DNA of 8,256 bases from Geobacter sp. UBA1603 (GCA_002322035.1 DCNF01000037.1:30767-39022); one strand, 5' to 3'; counted from the first letter of the stretch, positions 1-6,601 are shown. Notes: a model not told the origin generated them from the letters alone. Numbers and translations are program-made.

Positions 1-2070
1 GACGATCTTAACCGCTCGTCTTCGCGTCTTCACTCGCTGAAGGAACTGGAAGAACAGTTTGCCGGCTATGGCCAAGGGGTGCGCACGCTGATGAAGGACG
101 CGGCCCGCCGTTCACGATTCAGCGGCGTCGTTGCCGATGCGCTGCAGGCGCCGCCGGAACTTGAGACAGCGCTTGAAGCGGCTCTGGCCGACCGCTTGCA
201 GTGCATCCTCTGCGTCGATCACCAGGACGCGCTGCAGGCCCTGGAGTTCCTCCGCTCGAACAGCGGCGGCCGCGCCTCCATCGCGCTGCCTTTTCAAGGG
301 GAGGCAGCGGCCGCCGTGGCCATTGACGGTGCCCTGTCCCTGCTCGACCAAGTCGTGGTCAGCGGCCCGTTTTCCGGCTTGATCCGCCGCCTGCTTGCCC
401 CGGTGATGGTGACGGACACCCTTGAAGAGGCGATATCTCTGGCCGGGAAACATCCGGAACTGACGTTTGTCACCCGCAACGGCGATCTGGTTGAATACGG
501 CGGACTGGTCAGCGGCGGGTCCGGAAACCAGGCCGGAGGGCTGATCCACAAAAAGCGCGAAATTCGCGAGCTCGAAGCCCGGGTGGCACAGCTCGAGGAG
601 CGGTCAGCAGCCCTCGGCAAAGAGCGGGATGATCTGCGCCGCCAGAGCCATGAAATAGCCGAGGGGCTGAAATCGATCGGCACCCGTCTGCACCAGGGCG
701 AACTAAAGCTGACCGGCCTTGCCAAGGACCGCCAGAATGCGTCCGACGAGGCTGGGCGGATCGATGAGCGGCTGAAGCTTCAGTCCCTGGAGTCGGCCAC
801 ACTGGACGAGGAGCGTGAAGGGCTTGAGGCGGAGTTGAAGCAGGCGGCTGAAAAGATCGAGCAGAACGGGGAAGCTTCAAAAACGCTGGAGCAGGAAGTC
901 GCCCGGCTCAAGGCCGGCCTGGAGGCCTGCCAGGCGCATTTGGCGGCTGCCCGCGAAAAGGTGACCGCGATCCGTGTCCAGTCAGCCGCACTGAAAGAAC
1001 AGCACGAAGCAGGGCTGCGCGCCCTGGCCGAACTGGAGCGGCGCGAAACTGAGATCGTCTCCCGCCGTGATGCCGACCGGCAGGAAATCGCTGCTGGCAG
1101 TGCCGCCCGAATCACTCTCGCCGCCGAAATCGAGGCATCCTCGCATCAAGTGGGGGTTCTGCTCCGGCGCCAGGTTGAGGCTGAACAGGTCGTAGCTGCC
1201 GCGAAAAACGCCTTTGAGGAGGCAGGTGCGGCCGTGGCCGCCCGCGAGGCGGAACTGAAGCAGGCCCGCGACGGCAGCGAGGCGGTTCGCCAGGCCCAGG
1301 CCGAGCTGAACCTGCGTTTCTCGACCCTGTCGATGCAGGCCGAGCATCTGGAGCGCACCCTCGAGGAGCGGCACCGGATGCCCATGGCCGAAGCCCTTGA
1401 AAAGCTGAATGCGGCCGAGTTCGACGAGCCGGCGATGAGGAGTCGCCAGGCCGAACTACAGCGTCTTCTGGACGAGATGGGTGAGGTCAACCTGATGGCA
1501 ATCGAAGAGTGCGCCGGCATGGAGGAACGCTTCACTTTCCTCGCTTCACAGAAGGATGACCTGGAAGAGTCGCTGCGCAGCCTGCAGCAGGCCATCCAGC
1601 GCATCAACCGCACAACCCGGCAACGCTTCCAGGAGACCTACGACCTGGTCAACGCCAAATTCCAGGAAGTGTTTCCGCGATTGTTCTGCGGCGGTCGGGC
1701 CGAACTGCGCCTGACCAATGAAGAGGACCTGCTGGAAACCGGCATTGACATAATCGTCCAGCCTCCGGGCAAGAAACTGCAGAACGTGACCCTGCTCTCC
1801 GGGGGAGAAAAGGCACTGACTGCGGTGGCACTGATCTTCTCCATTTTCCTGATCAAGCCGACGCCCTTCTGCCTGCTGGACGAGGTGGACGCACCGCTGG
1901 ACGATGCCAATATCGGCCGTTTCAACGACATGGTGCGCGAGATGAGCACCATCTCCCAGTTCATTATCATCACCCACAACAAGGCTACCATGCAGGTGGC
2001 CGACACCCTCTACGGCATCACCATGGAGGAGCCGGGGGCGTCGAAGGTGGTTTCGGTACGGCTGCACTAG
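1..2070 (+). CDS. smc: Chromosome segregation ATPase SMC, C-terminal part (5' end outside window)
   Basis: The reading frame is open from base 1, so the gene starts upstream; 689 residues are visible of the usual 1,150-1,200. SMC dimers form the condensin-like ring that compacts and segregates the chromosome, with the two ATPase head halves at opposite ends of a folded coiled coil. The fragment begins at the end of the first coiled coil. A hinge domain follows at about residues 28-175, ending in the typical GGLVSGGSG segment (167-175). A long Glu/Lys/Ala-rich returning coiled coil covers about 180-520. The C-terminal head has the ABC signature LLSGGEK (598-604), Walker B CLLDE (624-628) followed by the D-loop, and the switch histidine in THN (H659). 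Nothing is broken. The N-terminal Walker A half is not in the window. The next gene starts 22 nt after the stop, so they are probably co-transcribed. Family assignment is very secure. Confidence 0.97.
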   Translation, partial: DDLNRSSSRLHSLKELEEQFAGYGQGVRTLMKDAARRSRFSGVVADALQAPPELETALEAALADRLQCILCVDHQDALQALEFLRSNSGGRASIALPFQGEAAAAVAIDGALSLLDQVVVSGPFSGLIRRLLAPVMVTDTLEEAISLAGKHPELTFVTRNGDLVEYGGLVSGGSGNQAGGLIHKKREIRELEARVAQLEERSAALGKERDDLRRQSHEIAEGLKSIGTRLHQGELKLTGLAKDRQNASDEAGRIDERLKLQSLESATLDEEREGLEAELKQAAEKIEQNGEASKTLEQEVARLKAGLEACQAHLAAAREKVTAIRVQSAALKEQHEAGLRALAELERRETEIVSRRDADRQEIAAGSAARITLAAEIEASSHQVGVLLRRQVEAEQVVAAAKNAFEEAGAAVAAREAELKQARDGSEAVRQAQAELNLRFSTLSMQAEHLERTLEERHRMPMAEALEKLNAAEFDEPAMRSRQAELQRLLDEMGEVNLMAIEECAGMEERFTFLASQKDDLEESLRSLQQAIQRINRTTRQRFQETYDLVNAKFQEVFPRLFCGGRAELRLTNEEDLLETGIDIIVQPPGKKLQNVTLLSGGEKALTAVALIFSIFLIKPTPFCLLDEVDAPLDDANIGRFNDMVREMSTISQFIIITHNKATMQVADTLYGITMEEPGASKVVSVRLH

Positions 2071-2092
2071 CATTCTGAAGGAGCATGAAACA

Positions 2093-2449
2093 ATGTCATT
2101 TGAAACAATTTTGCAGAATCTGGTCGATACTGTTCCCGACGCGGTCGGCGCAATTCTGGTGGACTGGGAGGGGGAAGCGGTCATGGAGCATTGCCACTGC
2201 GACCCCTACGAGATCCGTTTTATTGCCGCCCATAAGGGGATCATCCTGAGCCGCCTGAAGGAGATGCAGAGCAGCGAGCTGGCAGGTGAGGTGCGGGATG
2301 TGGTGGTGACCACCAGCGGCGGCCATCTGATGATCGGGTGCATTGACAACGATTATTCGCTGGTGATGCATGTGGGACGCTCCTGCCCGATGGCGGTTGC
2401 GTTGCGGCACTTCCGCTGCGCAATTGCTGAACTGAAAGAGGAAATCTGA
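2093..2449 (+). CDS. Roadblock/LC7 domain protein
   Basis: This 118-residue protein has the size and pattern of a single Roadblock/LC7 (MglB-like) domain: an N-terminal helix (about 1-15), a strand pair with AILVDWEGEAV (20-30), a long central helix (about 40-60), strands including VVVTTSGGHLMIGCI (70-84) and YSLVMHV (88-94), and a C-terminal helix (about 99-117). Roadblock proteins dimerise and usually act as partners, scaffolds or GTPase-activating proteins for small Ras-like GTPases; the exact partner here is unknown. The start is set by GAAGGAG at 2077-2083, 9 nt before the ATG. The stop codon shares one base with the ftsY start, implying translational coupling. No MglA-like GTPase gene is in the window; the only GTPase nearby is FtsY. 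An unusual His-Cys-His-Cys run lies at residues 33-36. The fold call is from pattern recognition; any role in targeting, division or segregation would be inference. Confidence 0.75.
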   Translation: MSFETILQNLVDTVPDAVGAILVDWEGEAVMEHCHCDPYEIRFIAAHKGIILSRLKEMQSSELAGEVRDVVVTTSGGHLMIGCIDNDYSLVMHVGRSCPMAVALRHFRCAIAELKEEI

Positions 2450-3489
2450 TGGAGATGCCAGAAAAGAAGGGTTTTTTCCGCGGTCTGATCAGCAGAATTG
2501 CCGGTGAAGAGCCTGACCAGCCTTCCGGCCCGGCCGCTGCCGGCACTGCAGACCCGACTGCGCAGCAGGAGAAGCAGGGCTTCTTCGAACGCCTGAAGCA
2601 GGGGCTGAAGAAGACCACAGACGGTCTGGTGGGGCGCATTGATGCGCTGGTGCTCGGCAAAAAGGAAATTGACGCCGATACGCTGGAGGAGTTGGAGGAG
2701 ATCCTGATCACCTCCGATATCGGCGTCAAGACCACCGTGGAGCTGATCCGTTCCCTCGAGCAGCGCCTCGGGCGCAACGAGCTGAAAGACGGCGCCGCCC
2801 TGCGGGCCGCCCTCAAGGAGGATATCCTCTCCCGGCTGGCGTCCCATCACACGCCACTCACCCTGGCAGGGCACACGCCGTTCGTCCTGCTGGTAATCGG
2901 GGTAAACGGTGTCGGTAAGACCACCACCATCGGCAAACTGGCATCACGTTTCACCGCTGACGGGAAGAAGGTCCTGCTTGCCGCGGCCGACACCTTCCGG
3001 GCTGCTGCCGCCGAACAGCTGGCCATGTGGGGCGACCGCTCCGGCGTTGACGTCATCCGCCACAAGGAAGGTGCCGACCCTTCAGCAGTTGTCTTTGACG
3101 CCTGCAAGGCCGCCCTGGCCCGTTCGGTCGACATCCTGATCATCGATACCGCCGGACGGCTGCATACCAAGGTCAACCTGATGGAAGAGATGAAGAAAAT
3201 CAGGCGCGTGATCGGCCGGGAGATTCCGGGCGCTCCCCACGAAACCCTGCTGGTGGTGGACGCCGCCACCGGTCAGAACGCAATCTCCCAGGCACGGCTC
3301 TTCAAGGAGGCCGCCGGAGTAACCGGCATCGCCCTGACCAAGCTGGATGGCACAGCAAAAGGGGGCATCGTGGTGGCGGTCAGCCACGAGTTTGCCCTTC
3401 CGGTCCGATATATCGGTGTCGGTGAGTCGATCGACGATCTGCGCGATTTTGATCCGTGCGAGTTTGCGGATGCCCTTTTCCAGGCCTGA
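2449..3489 (+). CDS. ftsY: Signal recognition particle receptor GTPase FtsY
   Basis: FtsY is the membrane-associated receptor that docks SRP-ribosome complexes at the translocon. Its GTPase pairs with that of Ffh and both hydrolyse GTP on cargo release. The protein has 346 residues: a short variable N-terminus (1-41), a helical N domain (about 45-130) and the GTPase G domain. Motifs are G1 [10 protein letters not shown] (151-160), G2 [11 protein letters not shown] (181-191), G3 DTAGR (233-237), G4 [10 protein letters not shown] (297-306) and the closing GVGES (323-327). The acidic A domain seen in E. coli is almost absent, as in many short FtsY proteins. A GFF-containing basic amphipathic segment appears twice, at residues 6-17 and 42-55; such segments bind membrane lipid. 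The ATG at 2449 overlaps the preceding TGA, and an AGAGG about 7 nt upstream (inside the Roadblock gene) is the likely ribosome binding site. An ATG at 2455 is a possible alternative start. Confidence 0.97.
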   Translation: MEMPEKKGFFRGLISRIAGEEPDQPSGPAAAGTADPTAQQEKQGFFERLKQGLKKTTDGLVGRIDALVLGKKEIDADTLEELEEILITSDIGVKTTVELIRSLEQRLGRNELKDGAALRAALKEDILSRLASHHTPLTLAGHTPFVLLVIGVNGVGKTTTIGKLASRFTADGKKVLLAAADTFRAAAAEQLAMWGDRSGVDVIRHKEGADPSAVVFDACKAALARSVDILIIDTAGRLHTKVNLMEEMKKIRRVIGREIPGAPHETLLVVDAATGQNAISQARLFKEAAGVTGIALTKLDGTAKGGIVVAVSHEFALPVRYIGVGESIDDLRDFDPCEFADALFQA

Positions 3490-3529
3490 TTCAAAGGACC
3501 GGGCGCGACGTCCCGGCTCAAAGCGACAG

Positions 3530-3560
3530 GGCCAGGCTGCTCCCCAGCTTGGTCTTGACT
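3530..3560 (+). terminator. Possible rho-independent terminator of ftsY
   Basis: Bases 3530-3539 pair with 3545-3554 around a 5-nt loop, giving a 10-bp stem that includes two G-U pairs. It is followed by TTGACTTT, a moderately T-rich tail. The hairpin sits 40 nt after the ftsY stop and immediately before the promoter proposed for zapB, so it would separate the two units. The tail is not a clean T-run, so termination may be partial. Confidence 0.4.
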
Positions 3561-3583
3561 TTAACGTTTTCTATGAGTACAGT
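3555..3583 (+). promoter_or_regulatory. Sigma70-type promoter for zapB-zapA (and perhaps 6S RNA)
   Basis: TTGACT (3555-3560) matches the -35 consensus at 5 of 6 positions. It is separated by 17 nt from TACAGT (3578-3583), a 4 of 6 match to the -10 box. Transcription would start near 3590, just before the zapB ribosome binding site at 3594, leaving an almost leaderless message. The -35 abuts the preceding hairpin. Support is by consensus and position only. Confidence 0.5.
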
Positions 3584-3593
3584 AATCACCCTC

Positions 3594-3601
3594 GAAAGGA
3601 G
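3594..3601 (+). promoter_or_regulatory. Ribosome binding site that fixes the zapB start
   Basis: GAAAGGAG lies 6 nt before the ATG at 3608. The frame is open much further upstream, to an ATG at 3347 inside ftsY. That upstream part overlaps ftsY out of frame and looks like nothing known, whereas the sequence from 3608 on is a clean short coiled coil, so this site marks the true start. Confidence 0.75.
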
Positions 3602-3607
3602 CAGCCA

Positions 3608-3784
3608 ATGGACCAGGAACTCTTTGAAGCGCTTGACAACAAAGTTGCCGGCCTGCTTGATAAATTTGCTGCATTGAAGGAAGAGAATGTCAGCCTGAAA
3701 GCCGAAATTTCCCGCCTCTCTGACGAGCGGGAGGCGCTCAAATCCCGTATCGACACGATACTTGGCAAGCTGGACCGGATTTAG
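3608..3784 (+). CDS. zapB: ZapB-like short coiled-coil cell-division protein
   Basis: This 58-residue protein is almost entirely a predicted parallel coiled coil. Hydrophobic positions repeat at heptad spacing from LFEALDNKVAGLLDKF (5-20) through KEENVSLKAEISRL (24-37) to the end, and it contains the EENxxLKxE pattern common in the ZapB/DUF904 family. In E. coli, ZapB is a Z-ring-associated coiled coil recruited by ZapA that helps link the ring to the chromosome terminus. Here it lies immediately upstream of zapA, 9 nt apart, which supports the call because simple coiled coils are hard to assign by sequence. It is shorter than the 81-residue E. coli ZapB. The start is fixed by a strong ribosome binding site. 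It could be called only a cell-division-associated coiled-coil protein if a strict family match fails. Confidence 0.75.
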   Translation: MDQELFEALDNKVAGLLDKFAALKEENVSLKAEISRLSDEREALKSRIDTILGKLDRI

Positions 3785-3793
3785 CACGATCGC

Positions 3794-4066
3794 ATGAAGG
3801 CGACCCACCAGGTTACGGTGCTCGGCCGTGAAATTTCGGTCCGCAGTTCGGCGTCAGCCGAAGCCGTTCAGAAGGTGGAGGCATTTCTTGCCGACCGCCT
3901 GCAGCAGATTGGATCGGCACTCAAAAGCGGCGATGCCCAACTGGTCCTGACGCTGACTCTGCTCAATACGGCCGAAGAGCTGCTTGAGCTTCGGTCTGAA
4001 CGGGACCGGCAGGCGGCAATTGAATTACGCGCCCGCGGGCTGATTGACAGGATCGAACAGCTCTAA
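3794..4066 (+). CDS. zapA: Cell division protein ZapA
   Basis: ZapA binds FtsZ and cross-links protofilaments, stabilising the Z ring at midcell. The 90-residue protein has the normal architecture: an N-terminal domain opening with VTVLGREISVRSSAS (8-22), where family members carry a (V/I)xIxGxxYxL-like strand, then a long helix and a C-terminal coiled coil. The segment ALKSGDAQLVLTLTLLNTAE (42-61) resembles the family's conserved central helix, in which many members read as a DTxRIAVLAALNIADEL-like pattern. The start at 3794 is the only sensible one, but no good Shine-Dalgarno sequence precedes it; translation is probably coupled to zapB, whose stop is 9 nt upstream. The position before 6S RNA and a 5-formyl-THF cyclo-ligase gene matches the widespread zapA-ssrS-ygfA order and strengthens the identification. 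Confidence 0.88.
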   Translation: MKATHQVTVLGREISVRSSASAEAVQKVEAFLADRLQQIGSALKSGDAQLVLTLTLLNTAEELLELRSERDRQAAIELRARGLIDRIEQL

Positions 4067-4080
4067 CGAGCGAATATACC

Positions 4081-4098
4081 CGCTGTGGTAGCACGGCG
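4081..4098 (+). other. Stem-loop between zapA and 6S RNA
   Basis: CGCTGTG (4081-4087) pairs with CACGGCG (4092-4098), 7 bp including one G-U, around the loop GTAG. No T-run follows, so it is not a standard terminator. It lies just upstream of the 6S closing stem and could be part of a longer 6S precursor or a processing signal; this is inference from position. Confidence 0.35.
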
Positions 4099-4099
4099 T

Positions 4100-4313
4100 A
4101 CACGGTCTCTCAGGGAGACTTGACATATATTCTTGGCAGCACTGATCAGTTTAAACAGGCCATGCCGTTGTCGCCCGGCCTATGCTGATACCGAATCAAC
4201 GGAATATATCTCCACACCCGAAAGGAAGAAAGCGCTCAACGTTCCAGATAAATGCCTCCAGCGTGAGGCCCATCAGAGCCATTTCTCCCTTGACCCTCCC
4301 TGACTGACCCTCC
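4100..4313 (+). ncRNA. ssrS: 6S RNA (ends approximate)
   Basis: 6S RNA mimics an open promoter and sequesters sigma70 RNA polymerase in slow growth. Three things support it here. First, it fills the otherwise empty gap between zapA and the 5-formyl-THF cyclo-ligase gene, the classical ssrS position. Second, it folds correctly: a closing stem where GGTC (4104-4107) pairs with GACC (4306-4309) and TCAGGGAG (4110-4117) with CTCCCTGA (4296-4303) around a 2x2 internal loop; then a large central bubble (4118-4133 opposite 4282-4295); then a terminal arm where TGGC (4134-4137) pairs with GCCA (4278-4281) and CTGAT (4142-4146) with ATCAG (4272-4276). Inner hairpins at 4165-4202 and 4254-4269 cap the arm. 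Third, the length of about 200 nt fits the family. A TATACC at 4075-4080 could be its -10 box, but no good -35 is in register, so it may instead be processed from the zapBA transcript. Ends were chosen from the closing stem and the terminator hairpin that follows. Confidence 0.72.
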
Positions 4314-4340
4314 CGGCTTCCGGGACAACTCTGTTGTTTG
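4311..4340 (+). terminator. Possible 6S RNA terminator
   Basis: TCCCGG (4311-4316) pairs with CCGGGA (4320-4325) over a 3-nt loop, directly after the 6S closing stem. A T-containing but interrupted tail follows (CAACTCTGTTGTTTG). It could also be only a pause or processing hairpin, since the cyclo-ligase gene begins 37 nt further on with no clear promoter of its own, suggesting read-through. Confidence 0.4.
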
Positions 4341-4362
4341 TGCGCCCTCGGGCAGGGACACC

Positions 4363-4938
4363 ATGCCGAAACAGACACTTCGCAGGCAGATGCTCGCCCG
4401 GCGTTCAGCGCTTGGCCATGCTGACTGGCAGCTTTCCAGCCGGGAGGCCCAAATCCGGCTGATGGCCCTGGAGGAGTACGCAGCGGCAGATTGTGTGGCA
4501 CTTTATATGGCGGTGCGGGGTGAGGTCGATACCCGGCTGATTCTTGAGGACTGTATAGGCCGGGGCCGGCGGGTTCTTGTCCCGGCGGTCTGCGGGGACC
4601 GGATGGTGTTCCGCCCGGCACTGTCTGCCGACCAACTGCAGCCTGGCTGCTTCGGTATTCCCGAACCGTGCCCGTCCGGACCGGATCATGATGCCTCCAC
4701 GGCGGCTCTGATTGTTGTTCCGGGGGTTGCCTTTGACCTGACGGGGCATCGGCTTGGCCATGGACGTGGGTACTACGACCGTTTTCTCGATCACCGGGAA
4801 CGGAAAGGTCATCTGGTCGGTCTCTGCCATGAATTCCAGATCGTTCAGGAACCGTTGCCGGTCGAAGGGCATGATATCAGAATGGAAATAATTGTTACCG
4901 GCGAGCGGATAATCCGTTGCGGACGTAACCGGTGCTGA
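4363..4938 (+). CDS. ygfA: 5-formyltetrahydrofolate cyclo-ligase
   Basis: This enzyme (methenyltetrahydrofolate synthetase) uses ATP to convert 5-formyl-THF to 5,10-methenyl-THF in the cytoplasm, returning a dead-end folate to one-carbon metabolism. The 191-residue length is normal. The N-terminal basic KQTLRRQMLARR (3-14) corresponds to the ATP-contacting start of the family. VVPGVAFDLTG (118-128) followed by HRLGHGRGYYDRFL (129-142) is the hallmark substrate and phosphate loop region. The C-terminal part HDIRMEIIVTGERII keeps the family's HDxxMxxIVTE-like pattern, with one glycine where Glu is usual. The start at 4363 has a modest AGGGA 4-5 nt upstream; no earlier start fits in frame. It follows 6S RNA as in the classic zapA-ssrS-ygfA (fau) block and precedes rny by 39 nt, so the two are likely co-transcribed. 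Confidence 0.95.
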   Translation: MPKQTLRRQMLARRSALGHADWQLSSREAQIRLMALEEYAAADCVALYMAVRGEVDTRLILEDCIGRGRRVLVPAVCGDRMVFRPALSADQLQPGCFGIPEPCPSGPDHDASTAALIVVPGVAFDLTGHRLGHGRGYYDRFLDHRERKGHLVGLCHEFQIVQEPLPVEGHDIRMEIIVTGERIIRCGRNRC

Positions 4939-4962
4939 AGTAGACGGCCCGGATTAACATAG

Positions 4963-4969
4963 AGGAGGT
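4963..4969 (+). promoter_or_regulatory. Strong ribosome binding site of rny
   Basis: AGGAGGT lies 8 nt before the ATG at 4978, close to a perfect match to the 16S rRNA 3' end and the best site in the window. It fixes the start at 4978 rather than the second Met two codons later. Confidence 0.8.
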
Positions 4970-4977
4970 TATACATA

Positions 4978-6540
4978 ATGGAAATGCTGATTGGAGTGAT
5001 TGCTGCCCTGGTGGTGGCTGCCGGCGCCTATTTTGCGGGCAGCAGGACAAACAGGAAGGATTCCGGCGCGATTGTTCGGCAGGCCGAGGAACTGCCTGCC
5101 AAGGTGATCGAGGATGCCCGCCGCGAAGCGGAGACCATCACCAAAGAGGCCGAACTCAAGGCAAAGGACGCGGCTATTGCCGCCAAGGAAGAGCATGAGC
5201 GGCAGACGCGCGAGAAGAACAAAGATCTGCAGGCCCTGGAGAAACGCCTGACACAGAAAGAGGAGAACCTTGACAAGAAGGCGGTCTTGGTCGACCAGAA
5301 AGAGGTCGATATTCTCAAGAAGGAACAGGGTGTCTCCCAGAAGGAGCAGGCGCTGGCCCAGCGCGAAGATGAGCTAAAAAAGGCTGCCGATGTGCAGAAA
5401 GCCAAGCTTGAGCAGATCTCCGGCATGTCAGCCGCCGACGCCAAGAAGGAACTGATGGTTGCCATGGAAAGCGAAGCAAAGCACGATGCAGCCAAGATGA
5501 TCAAGGCGATTGAGGAGGAAGCGCGGGAAACGGCCGACAAGAAAGCCAAAGAGATCATGGCCCTGGCCATACAGCGCTATGCCGGAGAATATGTAGCCGA
5601 GCGGACCGTCTCCGTGGTCCCGCTGCCGTCAGATGAGATGAAAGGTCGCATCATCGGCCGCGAGGGGCGTAACATCCGGGCTCTGGAAGCAGCAACCGGC
5701 ATCGACCTGATCATTGATGACACACCCGAGGCGGTGATCCTGTCCGGCTTCAACCCGGTCCGCCGCGAAGTTGCCCGCCTCTCCCTGGAAAAACTGCTGG
5801 CCGACGGCCGGATCCACCCGGGCCGGATTGAAGAGGTCGTTGCAAAATCCGAGGAAGAGGTTGAGAAAACGATCAAGGAGGCCGGAGAGCAGGCCGCCTT
5901 CGATCTGGGGGTTCACGGCATCCACCCGGAGATCCTGAAACTGATCGGCCGCCTGAAATACCGCACCTCTTATACCCAGAATGTGTACCTCCATTCTCTG
6001 GAAGTAGCCTTTCTGTGCGGCATCATGGCTGCCGAGCTCGGCATCAACGTCAAGCAGGCCAAGCGTGCCGGCCTCTTGCACGATCTGGGCAAGGCGGTTG
6101 ACCATGAGGTGGAAGGTTCCCATGCGGTGATCGGCGCAGAACTGGCCCGCAAGTATGGCGAATCGCCCAAAATCGTGCACGCCATCATGGCCCACCATGA
6201 AGATGAAAAGCCGAATTCGGTGTTGGCCGTGCTGGTCCAGGCGGCGGATGCCCTGTCCGGCGCCCGCCCCGGCGCCCGGCGCGAAATGATGGAAACCTAT
6301 GTAAAGCGCCTGGACGATCTGGAGCGGATCGCCACGTCGTTCGGCGGCGTCACCAACTCATTCGCCATCCAGGCTGGCCGGGAAATCCGCGTCATGGTCT
6401 CCAGCGAACAGGTCAATGACGAGCAGGCGGTGGTCATGGCCCGCGATATCGCCAAGAAAATCGAGGCCGAGATGACTTATCCGGGGCAGATAAAAGTCAA
6501 CGTTATCCGCGAGACCCGCGCCGTCGAATACGCGAAGTAA
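4978..6540 (+). CDS. rny: Ribonuclease Y
   Basis: RNase Y is a membrane-anchored endoribonuclease that starts mRNA decay in many bacteria lacking, or in addition to, RNase E. The 520-residue protein shows the full canonical order: one N-terminal membrane helix (about 3-21, [18 protein letters not shown]) with basic residues after it; a long Lys/Glu/Ala-rich coiled coil (about 25-195); a KH RNA-binding domain (about 210-275) with GREG at 227-230 inside [12 protein letters not shown]; and an HD metal-dependent phosphohydrolase domain with HD at 368-369 in LLHDLGKA and the downstream AHHED (405-409). The conserved C-terminal tail ends in [12 protein letters not shown]. All catalytic positions are present. 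A short gap after the cyclo-ligase gene and the lack of a visible promoter suggest co-transcription. The gene downstream is its common partner ymdB. Confidence 0.98.
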   Translation: MEMLIGVIAALVVAAGAYFAGSRTNRKDSGAIVRQAEELPAKVIEDARREAETITKEAELKAKDAAIAAKEEHERQTREKNKDLQALEKRLTQKEENLDKKAVLVDQKEVDILKKEQGVSQKEQALAQREDELKKAADVQKAKLEQISGMSAADAKKELMVAMESEAKHDAAKMIKAIEEEARETADKKAKEIMALAIQRYAGEYVAERTVSVVPLPSDEMKGRIIGREGRNIRALEAATGIDLIIDDTPEAVILSGFNPVRREVARLSLEKLLADGRIHPGRIEEVVAKSEEEVEKTIKEAGEQAAFDLGVHGIHPEILKLIGRLKYRTSYTQNVYLHSLEVAFLCGIMAAELGINVKQAKRAGLLHDLGKAVDHEVEGSHAVIGAELARKYGESPKIVHAIMAHHEDEKPNSVLAVLVQAADALSGARPGARREMMETYVKRLDDLERIATSFGGVTNSFAIQAGREIRVMVSSEQVNDEQAVVMARDIAKKIEAEMTYPGQIKVNVIRETRAVEYAK

Positions 6541-6564
6541 TCCACCTGGCTGATTAACGATCTG

Positions 6565-6601
6565 CCTCCCCCGCCCCGTGATTCAGAGGGCACGGGGGAG
6601 G
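6565..6601 (+). other. GC-rich stem-loop in the ymdB leader
   Basis: CCTCCCCCG (6565-6573) pairs perfectly with CGGGGGAGG (6593-6601). An alternative stem uses CCCCGTG (6574-6580) with CACGGGG (6591-6597); the two share bases and cannot both form. No T-run follows (the next bases are TCTTCGCG), so it is not a standard terminator. It lies between the rny stop and the ymdB ribosome binding site. It may stabilise or separate the two messages, or act as an attenuator; the function is unproven. Confidence 0.6.

Noticed and set aside
1546..2184. Long open frame on the minus strand (212 codons) opposite the end of smc
   Set aside because: It lies antisense to the highly conserved SMC head, the product resembles no family, and long antisense frames are expected in GC-rich genes with strong codon bias.
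3499..3516. Hairpin CCGGG/CCCGG just after ftsY as a terminator
   Set aside because: Only 5 bp with no T-run after it; the stem at 3530-3554 is the better candidate.
3347..3607. N-terminal extension of zapB into ftsY
   Set aside because: It overlaps ftsY out of frame and precedes both a promoter and a strong ribosome binding site that define a start at 3608.
4044..4080. Perfect TTGACA at 4044-4049 as -35 of a 6S promoter with TATACC at 4075-4080
   Set aside because: The spacing is 25 nt, far from the 16-18 nt needed; no better -10 lies at the right distance.
4196..4621. Minus-strand open frame covering the 6S region and the start of the cyclo-ligase gene
   Set aside because: The proline-rich, low-complexity product has no family resemblance; the sequence is better explained by 6S RNA and the + strand gene.
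5629..6198. Minus-strand open frame of 189 codons inside rny
   Set aside because: It is a shadow of the KH-HD coding sequence; no ribosome binding site or plausible protein pattern.
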